A DNA stretch of 64,000 nt, taken from the NCBI RefSeq assembly GCF_002999335.1, contig NW_020312106.1:27729-91728 (forward strand), in the 5' to 3' direction. Below the pieces are notes generated by a model, which was not told where the DNA came from, ran no database searches, and saw only the letters and a list, made by a program, of their open reading frames with translations. Positions 54,301-64,000 of the stretch are shown here, one piece after another. Every line of letters begins with the position of its first letter. Positions within the stretch are counted from its first letter, which is position 1. Made by a program: the position numbers and the translations under genes. The stretch comes from Cyclospora cayetanensis. Its lineage: Eukaryota; Apicomplexa; Conoidasida; Eucoccidiorida; Eimeriidae.

Positions 54301-55099
54301 CGGAAAAGGGGGGGAGGGGCCCCCTTCCAAGTGTGTTTTGGAATTCGAGGCGCTTCAGGCCTCCTCTCACCCCACAGCGCTAGCGTCAAGTGTGACACAG
54401 CGCATGCATGCATTGTATGCAGACAGTCCAGTTGCTTCAGTGTGATGGAGGGGCATGCGTGTGGACGTGTGTGTGCCGCGTGCCTTGCGCGTGCGTCTGG
54501 ATGTGGTGGTGCGTATCTTGGTTGGGAGTCTACGCTTGCGTGTTTCTCTAACTTTTTTCCCTCGTTGCCTGCCCCGCACTGCTTTTCGCAGGTACGATCC
54601 GGCGTACGGAGCGCGGCCCCTCAAGCGGCTGATTCAGCGGTTGGTGGAAACACGCATTGCCCAGCTGCTGCTGCAAGGCGCCTTGCAGGAGCTCGACACC
54701 GTCACGCTGAAGAGCGAGAGCAACTCCCTCATCTTCCATGTTGTTTCCCACGAGACGGGCCTTGTCACCGAGTTCCCTGCAAGCACCACTCTGAATGCGC
54801 GCCACCTTCCCGCTGCTTCACCGTGCGCGAGCGCCGTGGAAGCCCCTAGCGGCAAGCCGTCGCAATCGTCTTCAGTCCCCGCTGCAGGGGGCAAGGCTGC
54901 GAAGGGAGCCGCTGCTCCCAAAGCCTCCTCGTCTCCTGCTGCGCCACAAGGCCCTCAGGCCATAGCCCAGCAGCCGCATGCGTTGGAAGGAACAGAGGAG
55001 CAGCCAGACAAAAACACACCCCCGGAGCTGCAAGGCGTTGCGCAGCCCGTCTCCCGCCCGCTCGCAACACCTGTGGCTAGCTCGCGCAAAGAAACGTAG
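45398..55099 (+). CDS. ClpB1: ClpB/Hsp104-type AAA+ disaggregase, apicoplast-type (ClpB1)
   Basis: Seventeen exons, 1119 codons when joined: 45398-45527, 45866-46234, 46534-46736, 47007-47171, 47637-47910, 48603-48763, 49052-49162, 49350-49483, 49655-49889, 50398-50562, 51049-51258, 51462-51609, 51959-52118, 52608-52790, 53449-53540, 54002-54113, 54592-55099. Residues 1-35 form a signal peptide ([16 protein letters not shown]), followed by a basic Ser/Arg/Gly-rich transit-like region, hence a plastid destination is inferred. Then the Clp N domain, NBD1 (GDPGVGKTA near 340, pore loop [19 protein letters not shown]), the coiled-coil M domain (exons 9-11), NBD2 (GPTGVGKT near 749, pore loop [22 protein letters not shown], sensor 2 YGARPLKR) and a 90-residue Ala/Pro/Ser tail. 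The exon 14/15 junction has two in-phase options. The coupled ATPases unfold aggregates. Confidence 0.95.
47225..47475. repeat. CTTCCTTTCCTCCTTCTTAT 20-base array in ClpB intron 4
   Basis: About twelve degenerate 20-base units of pyrimidine-only sequence (variants CTCCCTCTTCCCCTTCTTAT, CTTCCTTTCCTCCTGCTTCT) lie between the Clp N-domain and NBD1 exons. Confidence 0.95.
47935..48275. repeat. TGTGTATG/TGTGTTT simple repeat in ClpB intron 5
   Basis: Degenerate TGTGTTTATGTGTATGTG units fill the intron that splits NBD1 just after LDMGALVAG. Val/Cys/Tyr-rich frames here are repeat translations. Confidence 0.95.
50870..51015. repeat. TA/TG microsatellites in ClpB intron 10
   Basis: Mixed GTGTGTATG, TATATA and TATGTATGCATG runs immediately precede the exon 11 acceptor at 51048; similar TATACATA runs begin at about 50713. 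Confidence 0.85.
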
Positions 55100-56192
55100 C
55101 CTTTCAAAAGACAAGCGCTAGCCGGTCGCCTCACGCTGGCCTCGCTGCAACTTCTCTCGGTGCCTAGCTAGCCGAAGGCGGGAGGGCAGCGGCGCATATT
55201 TGCTTTTCTCGGCTGTAGGCTCAGCGCGTTCGATACGAACCCAGAACGCGCGGCAGAGCTCAGCGGGATCGGATGTTTACTCCCTCCTCCCTTCCCGTGC
55301 AGCTCGCTCTTCAGAGCGCTGCTGGACGGCGTCCTTGCAAAACGAGGGCGTTTCGACAGAACGAGCTAGCTAGCGACCTTTCCTGCGAGACGGGCTGCGC
55401 TACGCGGGCACTCGCCACCACGCGCAAGCAGCGCGCTAGCCTGTTTTGCGCGTCTCAAAAAGAGAGAAAGGGAGGGAGAAATGCTGCAGGAGGGGGAACG
55501 TCGGGGGGAGGAGCAGACCTGTCCCCTTCCTGCTAGCCGTTTCCCATGAGGACTCCGATGCCATTTGTAGACAAAAGTTGGGGTTATCTGTGGTGTCATG
55601 CGGGCACCCGCTGCTCTTGACTCTTTTCGTTGTTTTACACACTTAAGGCCATTGCTGTTAGCTCCCTGGGGAGCTCGCAATGCCCGCTAGGGAGAACTCG
55701 TGACCAACTCCGATAGAGCGAACAGAAGGCGAGTGCCTAAACGCATTTAGCGGCCACGCACTGTCTCACGCTACCTCGCCTCGGGAGCCTCCACCCGCAG
55801 CGCAACCCTTCCTTCCCGCTTCTTCCTCCCCTTCCCGTCCCCTTGCAAGCAGAACCCATGACGCGCTACGCCCTGCTTTTGGCTACACCTAAACTGCCGC
55901 TGCTGGTCTATGAGACCTTAGTAGGGCCTCCCCGTTCCGCAGAATAGCGGAGTGAGGAAGCCAAAAGACTTCAGTTCAGCAATAATCTGAAGCTGAAGCC
56001 TCCGTTCTCGGGGCGTCCGAGGGCACGAGCCGACGGCAGATGCTGCCCCCATTGCGATTTCTTTAGTCCCCATTCACGGCAGCAGAAACAAATCGCATGT
56101 CAGCCTTCAGTCAGCCACAGCTGCCGAGAGGCGCCACAGGCCACACAGGATGAGAGGAAGGAAGCAAGAGAACCCGTAAGGCTGTGTGTGAT
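55100..56192. other. Intergenic stretch between convergent genes
   Basis: About 1.1 kb between the ClpB stop and the stop of the MBL-fold gene. Short frames only, no motif. Presumably two 3' untranslated regions and a spacer. Confidence 0.5.
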
Positions 56193-58704
56193 CTACGCAG
56201 CACCCGTGTTGAACGCAAGGAAGAGTCCGTCGTGCGCAAGCCGCACTTCTTGGATGCGACTCTCTCTCCCGTTCACTGCTCGATACATCTCTCTGTGTTG
56301 AGTCAACCACACCTGGAGGCGTCTATTGGTAAGGTTGTGCTCTAAACAACAATCCATTCCCACAAAAAGCAACCGTCGCGGCTGCAAGAGGACTCCAAGA
56401 TCCAGCGCCTCCTGCAGCGAGAAATGCGCTGCATGCGGCCTCTCCCCTATGGCATCCACCACCATCACCTGCGTGCTCAAAAGACGCAACGCAGCCAGCA
56501 CAACACGTGAAGGGGGCGCGAAAAGCGCAGGGCGATCCCCCCACTGGCAAACGCAATAACCGCAAAACGGGCAGGCAGAGGCGTCACCCGAGTCCACTCG
56601 GCAAAACAACAGAATGCTTGATCGCACCTCAGGCCTAGGAAGCTCGAGAAGACGCTGCAGCACTACCGCGGGGACCGCAGTCACATCCGAGAGAAGAAGG
56701 AATGGTTCCGCTCCCAAAGACATAAGGCCGAGGCAGACGTATGACCCCCCGTGATACACTGGGAAGGAGAAAATGGGTGTTCGTACACCTGCAGAGAGCC
56801 CCACACGCAAGCTGAGAGCGCACGAAGGCTTCTGCTGGCACAGCTAGCTGTAACACCCATGCCACGCAAGAGAAGGCCGGCAAGCAGCAAACAGACACCC
56901 GCAACGCAGTAAAAGAGACAGTAGTGGTAGCAGCCTCAGCGTGGCCTCTCCCGAAAAAATTTTCTAGAGCTCGCAAAACGCGAAGCACGCGCAAAAAATT
57001 CAGCAGGGGAGCACCACACTCAGCGCCGCTTTTGATTCTTTCTTACCCTGCAACTCCAAACGCGAGAACCCCCAATCGTCAACAACTCCCACCCTCACGG
57101 CAGCAGCAGCCGCTGCTGAGTCGTCGCACTGCTGCTGTTGCTGCTGCTGCAGGCCCTTCCCTGCGTTCGCTACTGCCGGAACTACGGTGTCTCTACACCC
57201 CAGAGGGCGCGGCACTCCTCCAGGGAGAGATGCAACTGCAGTTTGCATTGTTGCTGCCGCTGCGGCTGATACCTTTGCTGCAGCTTCCGCTGCAGCTGCA
57301 GGAGAAGCTGCAGACACCACCGTGTCATTCAGAATGTGAAAGTCTATGCACGCAACTTTACGCCTCAGCAGCAAGCGCCCCGTGTTCGTGAGCGCGAACT
57401 CCCCATCCTCCGTTTCCTTAACAATGCAATCGGATGCTTGACAAGCCGCCGCTGTTTGTGCTGCTGTTTGTGCTGTGACTTTGCTGCTGCCGCCGCTCCC
57501 GCGCTCTATGTAGGGGCGCAACAAGTAGGAGTAACTACGCGACACGGAAGCGAAAGTGCGTGCCCCCAGAAAGCAGCTAATCCATTCTTTCGGAGCATAC
57601 CAGCGAGTGACTGCTCGCTCATCACGGGATCCTAAGGCTTCTCCGGCTGAAAGGCTGCGCAAGGTGAGGCGGTCGAAAGGTTGCATGTCTCGGAGATCGT
57701 CAAGGCCTCCCACAGCGTCCATGTGGTCGTGCGTAAGAAACACCGCATCTACGGAGCTTATCTGAGAAAAGGCAGAAAACAAAAACGGAGGTGTCAGCAT
57801 GCAGCAGCACCCCCGTCACCTAGGCCTGGGGAGGGCATGGCGTACTATTACCACTCCGCGAAGCCGATCTTCCAACATCTCTCCCTCCCTCTCTCGCTGT
57901 CTCTTTCCCTCTCTGTGCTTTTTTAGTCCATCGCTCGCTGGCGGTGTGTATTGAAACGGCTGTGGCTCTCCAAGTCGAAAGCATGCAGCGAACGGAGCAT
58001 TCGGAAACCCATCAAGTCACCTGAAAAGGGCAGCAAAATGATATGACTGAGTCTCTGAGCGTCTTCCCGCAGTCGATCAGAAGCCGTTTCTTCTCCACGG
58101 AGAGGAGCAGCGAGATGTTGCGCCTCCCATTGCGGTTGTTTGGATAGAGAAAGGCCTTGAGGCAGGTTGGGCAGGCAGCATTGCGAGCGTCCATTGCCTT
58201 CAACTCGAGATCTCTGAGATCCGAGGCGCTTAGGGTCGGTGTTTCATGTTCCCCTGTTGCAGCGTTTGTAGAGACGCCGTTGCATCCAGAGACTGCGGGA
58301 TCGCTGGAGGCGCACAGCGCGGTCGGCTGTTTTGATGCAGCCTCGACCTGCAGCCGCTTGAGACGCTGTCTGTATTCAATGGCTTGCTGCTGCATCACGG
58401 GGAGAGCAGGTAGGACTGCCTCTCCGCGTGCAAAGCGGTAAAAGGGGTGGTGCGCGTCGGAGAACGCCAGCACGTGATTCAGCTGCGGAATCGAGGCCGA
58501 GCCTCCAGACCCCAAAAAGATCAAGCCAGATTCGACTCCACTGTTGCCGCTGATTGAGGGGTAAACTTCTTCAGGATCGGCGTCGCTGCTGTCGGCAGGA
58601 GGGACAGATCCATGTTCGCTGAGAAACCTGCAGACGTTTTCGTAGAGCGGGGAGACGCCCGCGACGTGATCTCTGTTTGAGAATTCCATTTTCCAGATAA
58701 ACAA
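56193..58704 (-). CDS. PhnP-like metallo-beta-lactamase-fold hydrolase
   Basis: Three exons in phase: 58704-58021, 57761-57047 and 56758-56193, 654 residues (649 if the Met at 58689 is used). The core matches MBL-fold phosphodiesterases of the PhnP/RNase Z group: FLGSGGSASIPQ, a CPTC pair, NGRRNISLLLSV, RLLIDCGKTLRDSV, the zinc motif FLTHDHMDAVGGLDDLRD, HGGSYVCLGL, FLLLSDVTAVP, then HAAHFSLQEAL and LFVGMDCCLEHN with the late metal-binding Asp/His positions. Low-complexity insertions (an Ala-rich block in exon 2, a 100-residue segment before CPTC) enlarge it to more than twice bacterial PhnP. The HFSLQEAL and cyclic-nucleotide-type layout suggest cyclic phosphate ester hydrolysis, but the substrate is unknown. 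Nothing targets it obviously to an organelle. Confidence 0.85.
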
Positions 58705-59759
58705 CTACCGCGAAAGCTGCGGCTTTGTTGTTATCGTTGCTGCAGGTGATTTCTCCAGTAAGGGGGCTCTGGAAGCGCATACGCAGCAGGGGAGTGCAGG
58801 TTGCTGCTGCAACCACTGCTGTTGCTGGTGTGGGGTACCAACTGATAATGCCGTTGCAACTCTGTATCCCCGAACCCTAAGAAGCAGAGGTTGCAACAGC
58901 AGGGGGAAAAGCCGCTTCAAGCGTGGCAGCAGCGGCACCAACACCACGCGGAAAGGCAGGCGATAGAGGATGGAGCACTACCGGCACTCTGAGGCGCCGC
59001 TACCGGCGAAACGCGAAATGCCTAAAGCGAATTTCACCAAGTACAAGCGCGGGTAGAATACATTTGCAGCAGCAATGGAAGCAGCCGCAGCAGTTACCTG
59101 CGTGGCGGGCGTCTTGCAGGAGGCCTCACGCCTCACGCAGTCCAGCCGCAGCGGCTCGGTGAGCCTGGGTGTGTGATTTTGTGAGTGGCAGCAGCAGCCA
59201 GTAGTGAGGCAACTGCATGTCCTTGTAATACGACCTTTTCGAGATGCGCATCATCCGCTTACGAGAAACGATTGCAGCTGTCGGAGGAAGCAGCAGGTGT
59301 ACATACACTGGACTTTATCGGCTGTCCCAACAGCAGCAGCAGCGGCGGCAACAGTCCGCCACCACGGCCGCTGCAGGGCTGCTTGTCTTTTGCTTTTTTC
59401 GTGAAAAGACAACTTATTTGGTTTTAAATTTATCGTTGTGACGACCTCCTTCGCGACGGACCTCCCAGGTCGCCGAATCCCGCTCCCACTTCTTCTCGGT
59501 AGACAACAACACCCAGTGGCACCGATAACTTGGGGGCCCTCAAGCCACTGACAGGGGCCCCCGGGGCCCCTCAAGCGACGCCTGGGAACGCTTGAAATGC
59601 TTTGGCTGCGGTCGCGCCAAGGGGACCGTAGAAGGGACGCATACAGCAGTGCGGTGGGGTCATCCGCATTTGCACACCTCCTAGCAGCGACACCGGTCGA
59701 AGCGAAGTGGCTACAGCAACAGAAGCATCGGGAGCATCAGAGCCCGTTGGCTTGGGAAG
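58705..59759. other. Shared upstream region of the MBL-fold and coiled-coil genes
   Basis: About 1.05 kb between divergent starts. It contains scattered CAG/CTG triplets and a GGGGCCCCCGGGGCCCC inverted repeat near 59556-59572. No supported gene. Confidence 0.4.
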
Positions 59760-61138
59760 ATGGAAGAGCTTAGGGGGGGCCTCGAAGAAAAAGGGCTCAA
59801 GCCTCCAGCCTTCAAGGCAGCTCACCAGGTGCGCCTAGTGTGTGGCATCGGGAGTATACGCGGCATTCGTGAAAGCTCTTGCTCCCACCTCTCTGAGTGT
59901 CCATCCACCTCTTTCTCGCTTTGTTCCTTCCTTGCGGCTCTCCTGGTGACGATTTGCGATGGTGATGGCAGTCTGTCTGGTCGCACCTGACCCCTCCCTC
60001 TCTCTCCGCCTAGAGCGCATGCCCGTTGGCTGCTCTGCCCCTCTATTTGTGCTGCCTGCAGCCTCTAGCAGCTGCGCTGCAGGATCTGCAGCACGAGCTT
60101 GCAGGGGTGATTCGTGCAAATCGATCTCTTACGGAGTCTCTCTCGAGGGCACGCCAGCGATTGCGCATATCCGAAGAGGGTCGGCTGCAACTCGCGGCAG
60201 ATGTTTCGGTTCTCTGCACGCGTCTGCAGTCGACTCTTGCTGCCTTTGAAGAGAAGCACAAGGCGCTTCCTCCGCAGCCGTGCAGCAATGCAGAAGGGGT
60301 TGAGCAGTTGCTGCTGCTCGCCGACTTCCTGAGGCTCAAGCTGCACGTTGGGCTGCAGCAGCACTTGGACAGAGACAAGCGTGCAGCCGAGGCGTCGAAT
60401 GGCGAAGGGGCCTCCGAAGAAAACTTTCCTGAAGCGCCACAAGTAGTGGAAGACGAACTCGTTCCCAAGGGGAACGCTTCACTTGCGCCAGCGGCAGAGC
60501 AGCAGGAGCAGCAGCCCCTTCCAGCCGAACGGCAAGATGAGCCGTACAATGAAGTCATGAGAGAAAATAAGCAGCTGCAGCAGCAGAACGACTTTTTAGC
60601 ACAACAGGTGGCGAAGCTGCAGCAGCAGCAGCTGCTGCAGCAACAGCAGCTGCAACAGCTGCAGCAACAGCAACAGCGGCTGTTGCTGCCGTACGCGGAG
60701 AACGCCGCTTTTGGTAGTGCAACACAGCAGCGCATTCTGCCTGATGTGGCAGCCACGAATGGACTCGAGACGTCAAGTGTAGTCTCCGCTGAACCGTGGC
60801 GCTCTGCAGCCTCTGGTACTTCTGCTGCTCCGACGAGGCCCCTTGTGCAGCAGCAGCAGCAGAAGCCTCTAGCCCATGTGGATGTGCAAGGGGGCTCCGA
60901 ATGGCTTGCTGGAAGCAGCAGCAACAGCAACAACAGCACGTTTCGCGAAACAACTCTGAGAGCGGCGCAAGGGTCGCTTGGCTCGTGGCAGCAGCAGCCG
61001 CTGCAGGAGGCCGCTTCTACTGCCCCCGACTCTAGGCGCAGGAGCTTCAACAAAGCCTCTCCTTCTACGCATGTGTCTGCTGGAGTACTGCCTATTGGAT
61101 CGCCTATGGCCGCTCTCGACACGAGCAGCCGCAGGTGA
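59760..61138 (+). CDS. Gln-rich coiled-coil protein (hypothetical)
   Basis: Two exons: 59760-59828 and 60062-61138 (donor GTGCGC, acceptor CTGCAG, phase 0), 381 residues if it ends at the TGA at 61136. The start has a good context (AAGATGG). The N-terminal 120 residues read as a heptad coiled coil (LQDLQHELAGVIRANRSLTE, ISEEGRLQLAADVSVLCTRL). A second coiled coil with poly-Gln follows (ENKQLQQQNDFLAQQVAKLQ). The tail is Ser/Ala/Gln-rich. The final codons overlap a strong donor (CAG/GTGAGG at 61134/61135), so another exon may follow. The stretch 61466-61623 (GVLPPPPVPSQLK to KEPTEYPIGN) looks coding, but its phase does not match directly. No family is recognised. Confidence 0.65.
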
Positions 61139-63000
61139 GGAGCAGATCGATCGCCCACCCCTCTTAGGCCGCTCTTGGAACGCGAGGCTGACTGCTGCTG
61201 GTGCTCTGCTGCAGAGCCGCCTCGGCTTCTGTGCCTTGCCTATGGGCTACGCAGCATGCACTGGCGAACTGTTTTTGGTGCCCCTAAATTTGGTAGACAG
61301 CGCACGCCCTTGCAGTGCAGGTAGATTTTCCCTCTGGCCTCGACCTGCTGCTGTCTTCCTGATTATGTGTATGCGTGTATTGTGTGTATGCGTGTATTGT
61401 GTGTATGCGTGGATTTATCAGCTCCTCGTCTTACGATTCGGAGCTCTCCTCGTATCGCTCTTCAGAAGGAAGAGGCTCAACTACGGGCGTCCTCCCGCCT
61501 CCGCCTGTGCCCAGTCAGCTCAAGCGTCCTGCGTGTGTTCCTTGCATATCGACTTCTAAGGCAGGCACAGGCTCCTGGATGGGGGGCCTCAAGGAGCCTA
61601 CAGAGTACCCGATCGGGAACTGAGGGGCCCCAGGGAAGCCCAGCCGCTTTTCACGGGGGCTTTGTAGAGGGGCGGGTGTAGAAGAGGGGGAGCCTATGGC
61701 TACACGTGGGGTCGCCATGTATGCAGCGCCACAAGCCAACACACGTGGGCTTGTCCACCTGGAAAAAAAAGGCTGCCCGCGCGTTGCTCCTGACCGCGTA
61801 GGCTTACTGCGATTAGGGCTCTAATAAGAGAAACTGCATAAAGCTCGTATTAGCAGGACAGATGCGCGAAAAAATAAGCCTAGGCAAAACTCGCGAGCTC
61901 TTGCAGAGGTGCCGAGACGCCTCTGCAAGAGCTGCAGGGGCTGTAAAAGGAAGAGGGAGTGGTGCGAGCTACTGTTTCTTTCCCCCCCCCTCCCCCCTCG
62001 CATGATATCCTTCAGTCTTCTCGAATCCTTCACTCTTCACGACCCGCAGATCTGGGCACGTCTTGGCGGGGGGCCCCACGGGGCCCCAAACCCCCTTTCG
62101 CGGCCGTCCAGGCTGGGTAGTTTCGCGCATGCTTATGTCTTAAGGCTACGCCCGTAGCCGCAGTTGAGAGTTTCATGGGGTGGCAACAATGCGCCCTTAA
62201 CGCCCCAGAGAGGCGCCTTAAATCACGGATAACACCGAGTGACTACTGCTAGAGTGGGGGCCCTGGGAGACGCATCCGTAGCAAGCATACCGTCCCTACC
62301 CCTCCCTCTGTTCTGACATCACTGGCCTGACCTCACACGCCACCCGAGTCACCATGTCCATTTCTGGCTCTTGCATTACTCAAGTGTACCTCCGAGGCCT
62401 CGTTCCTCACCCTAGCCTTGTCGCTAGAAAGTGTTTGACCGCCGCTCTGCCCCTGTAGCTGCGCACTGCTGCGCCCCTCTTTGTGGGAGCGGGGGGAGGG
62501 TGTCTCGGCGTTACGTTTGTTTTTCTCTCCCCTTCAGCCCCTCTCCTACGTAAAAGGCCACGCATCCAGGGCCCTACTGAGTTTAGAAGTGTCCGTGCGC
62601 TATTGCACGTTGTACATCACACACCACACGCGAGACAGTTACGGAGCTGGGAAGGAAGGGGGAGGGTAATAATGGGCGGGCTAGCTGGCTAGCCCTTTTT
62701 ACTTCGAGGTCGTGCTCCTAGTGCCTGCCCTCGCCCTGCCTCTGTAAAGTGGGCGCCCCCTTCCTTTGCCCCTAGAATGAGGCCTCTTTCGATTCAACCC
62801 CGAAAAGGGCTCTAGTCCCATGCGTGCATGCATGCATGCATGCCTGCACGCCCGCTCGATTAAGGGGCCGCCTATTCGTATCGCCCGAGGCCACCGCTCG
62901 CCAGCTGTACGCAGGCGAGGGGCAGCACGAAGGCGAAGGTAGTCTGTGTTCGAGGCAGCCGTCGCTTTGAGACACTAAATGCGGCAGGCTGTCCTTCTTC
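61139..63000. other. Mostly non-coding stretch, possible extra exon near 61.5 kb
   Basis: A possible terminal exon of the coiled-coil gene lies at about 61466-61623. Beyond that I see only short frames, GGGGGCCCC inverted repeats near 62070-62085, and a TGCA tandem (about 62822-62846). Confidence 0.4.
62822..62846. repeat. GCAT/TGCA tetranucleotide repeat
   Basis: Tandem TGCATGCATGCATGCATGCC, self-complementary, so it can extrude as a hairpin. Confidence 0.9.
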
Positions 63001-64000
63001 TCAGTACGCAGGCCGTCCCATAGGAGGAGGCATGGGGGCCCCCCCCGCGACAGGGGGATGCGCCCCCGCGCCCCCAAACGGAGGGAAAGGGGCCCCCCCC
63101 GTGGAAAGCGGTGGAGGCGTGCCGAAGGCGCCAGGCCGTGGCAGCGGGGGGGGAGCAGACATTCCAAAGGGCAAGGCAGCAGCTCCCCCACCTAGCGGGG
63201 GAGAGGCTGCGCTCACACCAGGAGTGGCAGAGGGGGGGGGGGTGAGAGGGGGGAAGGAGGGGGAGCTGCCGCGGCAACAAGCCCCATCGGGGGGGGAGGC
63301 ACTGGCATTCGCACACCCGGTTGTTGCTGAGACAGGGGGGGTTGTTGCTGTTGTTGCTGAGGCAGGGGGGGTTGTTGCTGTTGTTGCTGAGGCAGGGGGG
63401 GTTGTTGCTGTTGTTGTTGCTGATGCAGCGTCGGAGGGGGAGGGGGGGGGGCCATGACGGCACTCCCTGGTAAGGACGAGGGCTGCGGAGGCGGTGGCTG
63501 CTGCTGGTGTTGCTGCTGCTGCAGAGAAAAGGGCACAGCAGGGGCCCCCGGCATCGGTGGGGGCCTCACCGCACCCACAGGGGCCCCCATCGCTATTGGG
63601 GGCGACGATAAAACTCCCATGGGGGGCGGCATGGGGCCTCCAGCACTCCTAAGTGTGGAGGAACTCTGAGGCCCCTGAGCCAATGGCTGTCCAAATGCCT
63701 GAACAACGGGAGATGGTTGTTGTTGTTGGGGGAGGGGGGGATGCAGTGAGGGGGGTGGCATCTGTTGGTGCTGTTGCTGTTGTTGGGGGAGGGGGGGATG
63801 CAGTGAGGGGGGTGGCATCTGTTGGTGCTGTTGCTGTTGTTGGGGGAGGGGGGGATGCAGTGAGGGGGGTGGCATCTGTTGGTGCTGTTGTTTTTTTGCT
63901 GGGTGGTTGGGTTGGTGGGGGGAACAGTGGGGGCCGTGTTGGTGATGGTGGGTGGGATGGGGGGGTGGTGGGTTGGGGGGGTGGGATGAGATCGCTTGGG
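63001..64000 (-). CDS. Pro/Gln-rich protein, 3' part, frame-shifted (partial)
   Basis: Minus-strand frame from the window edge to 63213 consists of Pro/Gln-rich sequence. Three 57-base tandem units encode MPPPSLHPPLPQQQQQHQQ, followed by PMPPPMG/APVGAV segments and three QQQQQQPPLPQ units. It stops just after a C11 run (63232-63242). One more C would carry it into the frame that ends at 63001 with the same Pro/Gly style (GGAPMPPPMGRPAY). The start is not in the window: the frame stays open above the first Met at 63875 into low-complexity sequence. The composition is like the disordered tails of splicing factors (SF1, SF3A2), but no domain is present to name it. Confidence 0.5.
63705..63875. 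repeat. Three 57-base tandem repeats in coding sequence
   Basis: Three near-identical 57-base units (GGGGGAGGGGGGGATGCAGTG core with CTGTTGGTGCTGTTGCTGTT), each an exact multiple of three, encode a 19-residue Pro/Gln/His unit on the minus strand. Confidence 0.9.

Noticed and set aside
60043..61158. 371-codon minus-strand Ser/Cys-rich frame opposite the coiled-coil gene
   Set aside because: Mirror of CAG/CTG-rich sequence; the plus strand has a good start context, an in-phase intron and heptad pattern.

Overview
The window looks like nuclear DNA of a coccidian apicomplexan, most likely Eimeria. Coding exons are studded with CAG-type trinucleotide runs that encode poly-Gln, poly-Ala or poly-Ser according to frame. 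Genes are intron-rich with GT-AG junctions. An apicomplexan-type ClpB carries a secretory leader in front of a probable plastid transit region. GC-rich gene blocks alternate with visibly AT-richer, gene-poor blocks. I cannot name the species from sequence alone.

Layout: 0.5-2.5 kb (-), a Polycomb-type RING/RAWUL protein. 3.7-6.2 kb (+), a Gln-rich TAF12-like histone-fold protein. 7.8 kb, tRNA-Lys(UUU). 8.2-11.3 kb (+), an unrecognised multi-exon gene. 12.0-12.5 kb (-), a small putative secreted protein. 13.0-13.7 kb (-), retroelement pol remnants. 14.4-22.3 kb (-), the CCR4-NOT E3 ligase NOT4, whose huge Gln/Ser/Ala-rich ORF is probably its last exon. 24.4-29.3 kb, a decayed Ty3/gypsy-like element with LTR-like direct repeats. 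30.7-36.5 kb (+), the tRNA methylthiotransferase CDKAL1. 38-40.8 kb (-), an unrecognised protein plus a possible bL28-like exon. 41.8 kb, an inverted copy of the LTR-like repeat. 42.5-44.6 kb (-), a PTAR1-like prenyltransferase-alpha-repeat protein. 45.4-55.1 kb (+), a 17-exon ClpB disaggregase. 56.2-58.7 kb (-), a PhnP-like metallo-beta-lactamase-fold protein. 59.8-61.1 kb (+), a Gln-rich coiled-coil protein. 63.0-64.0 kb (-), a Pro/Gln-rich partial gene at the window edge.

I traced exon structures by hand from junctions and codon phase. For CDKAL1, NOT4 exons 1-7, ClpB, the MBL-fold gene and the PCGF-like gene, the phases close at every junction and the joined reading frame matches the family. 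Several genes are head to head (PCGF-like/TAF12-like, PTAR1-like/ClpB, MBL-fold/coiled-coil) with short shared upstream regions. Functional themes are chromatin and transcription (PCGF, TAF12), mRNA decay and ubiquitination (NOT4), tRNA modification (CDKAL1) and organellar proteostasis (ClpB). They are ordinary housekeeping neighbours rather than one pathway. Introns are full of tandem repeats.
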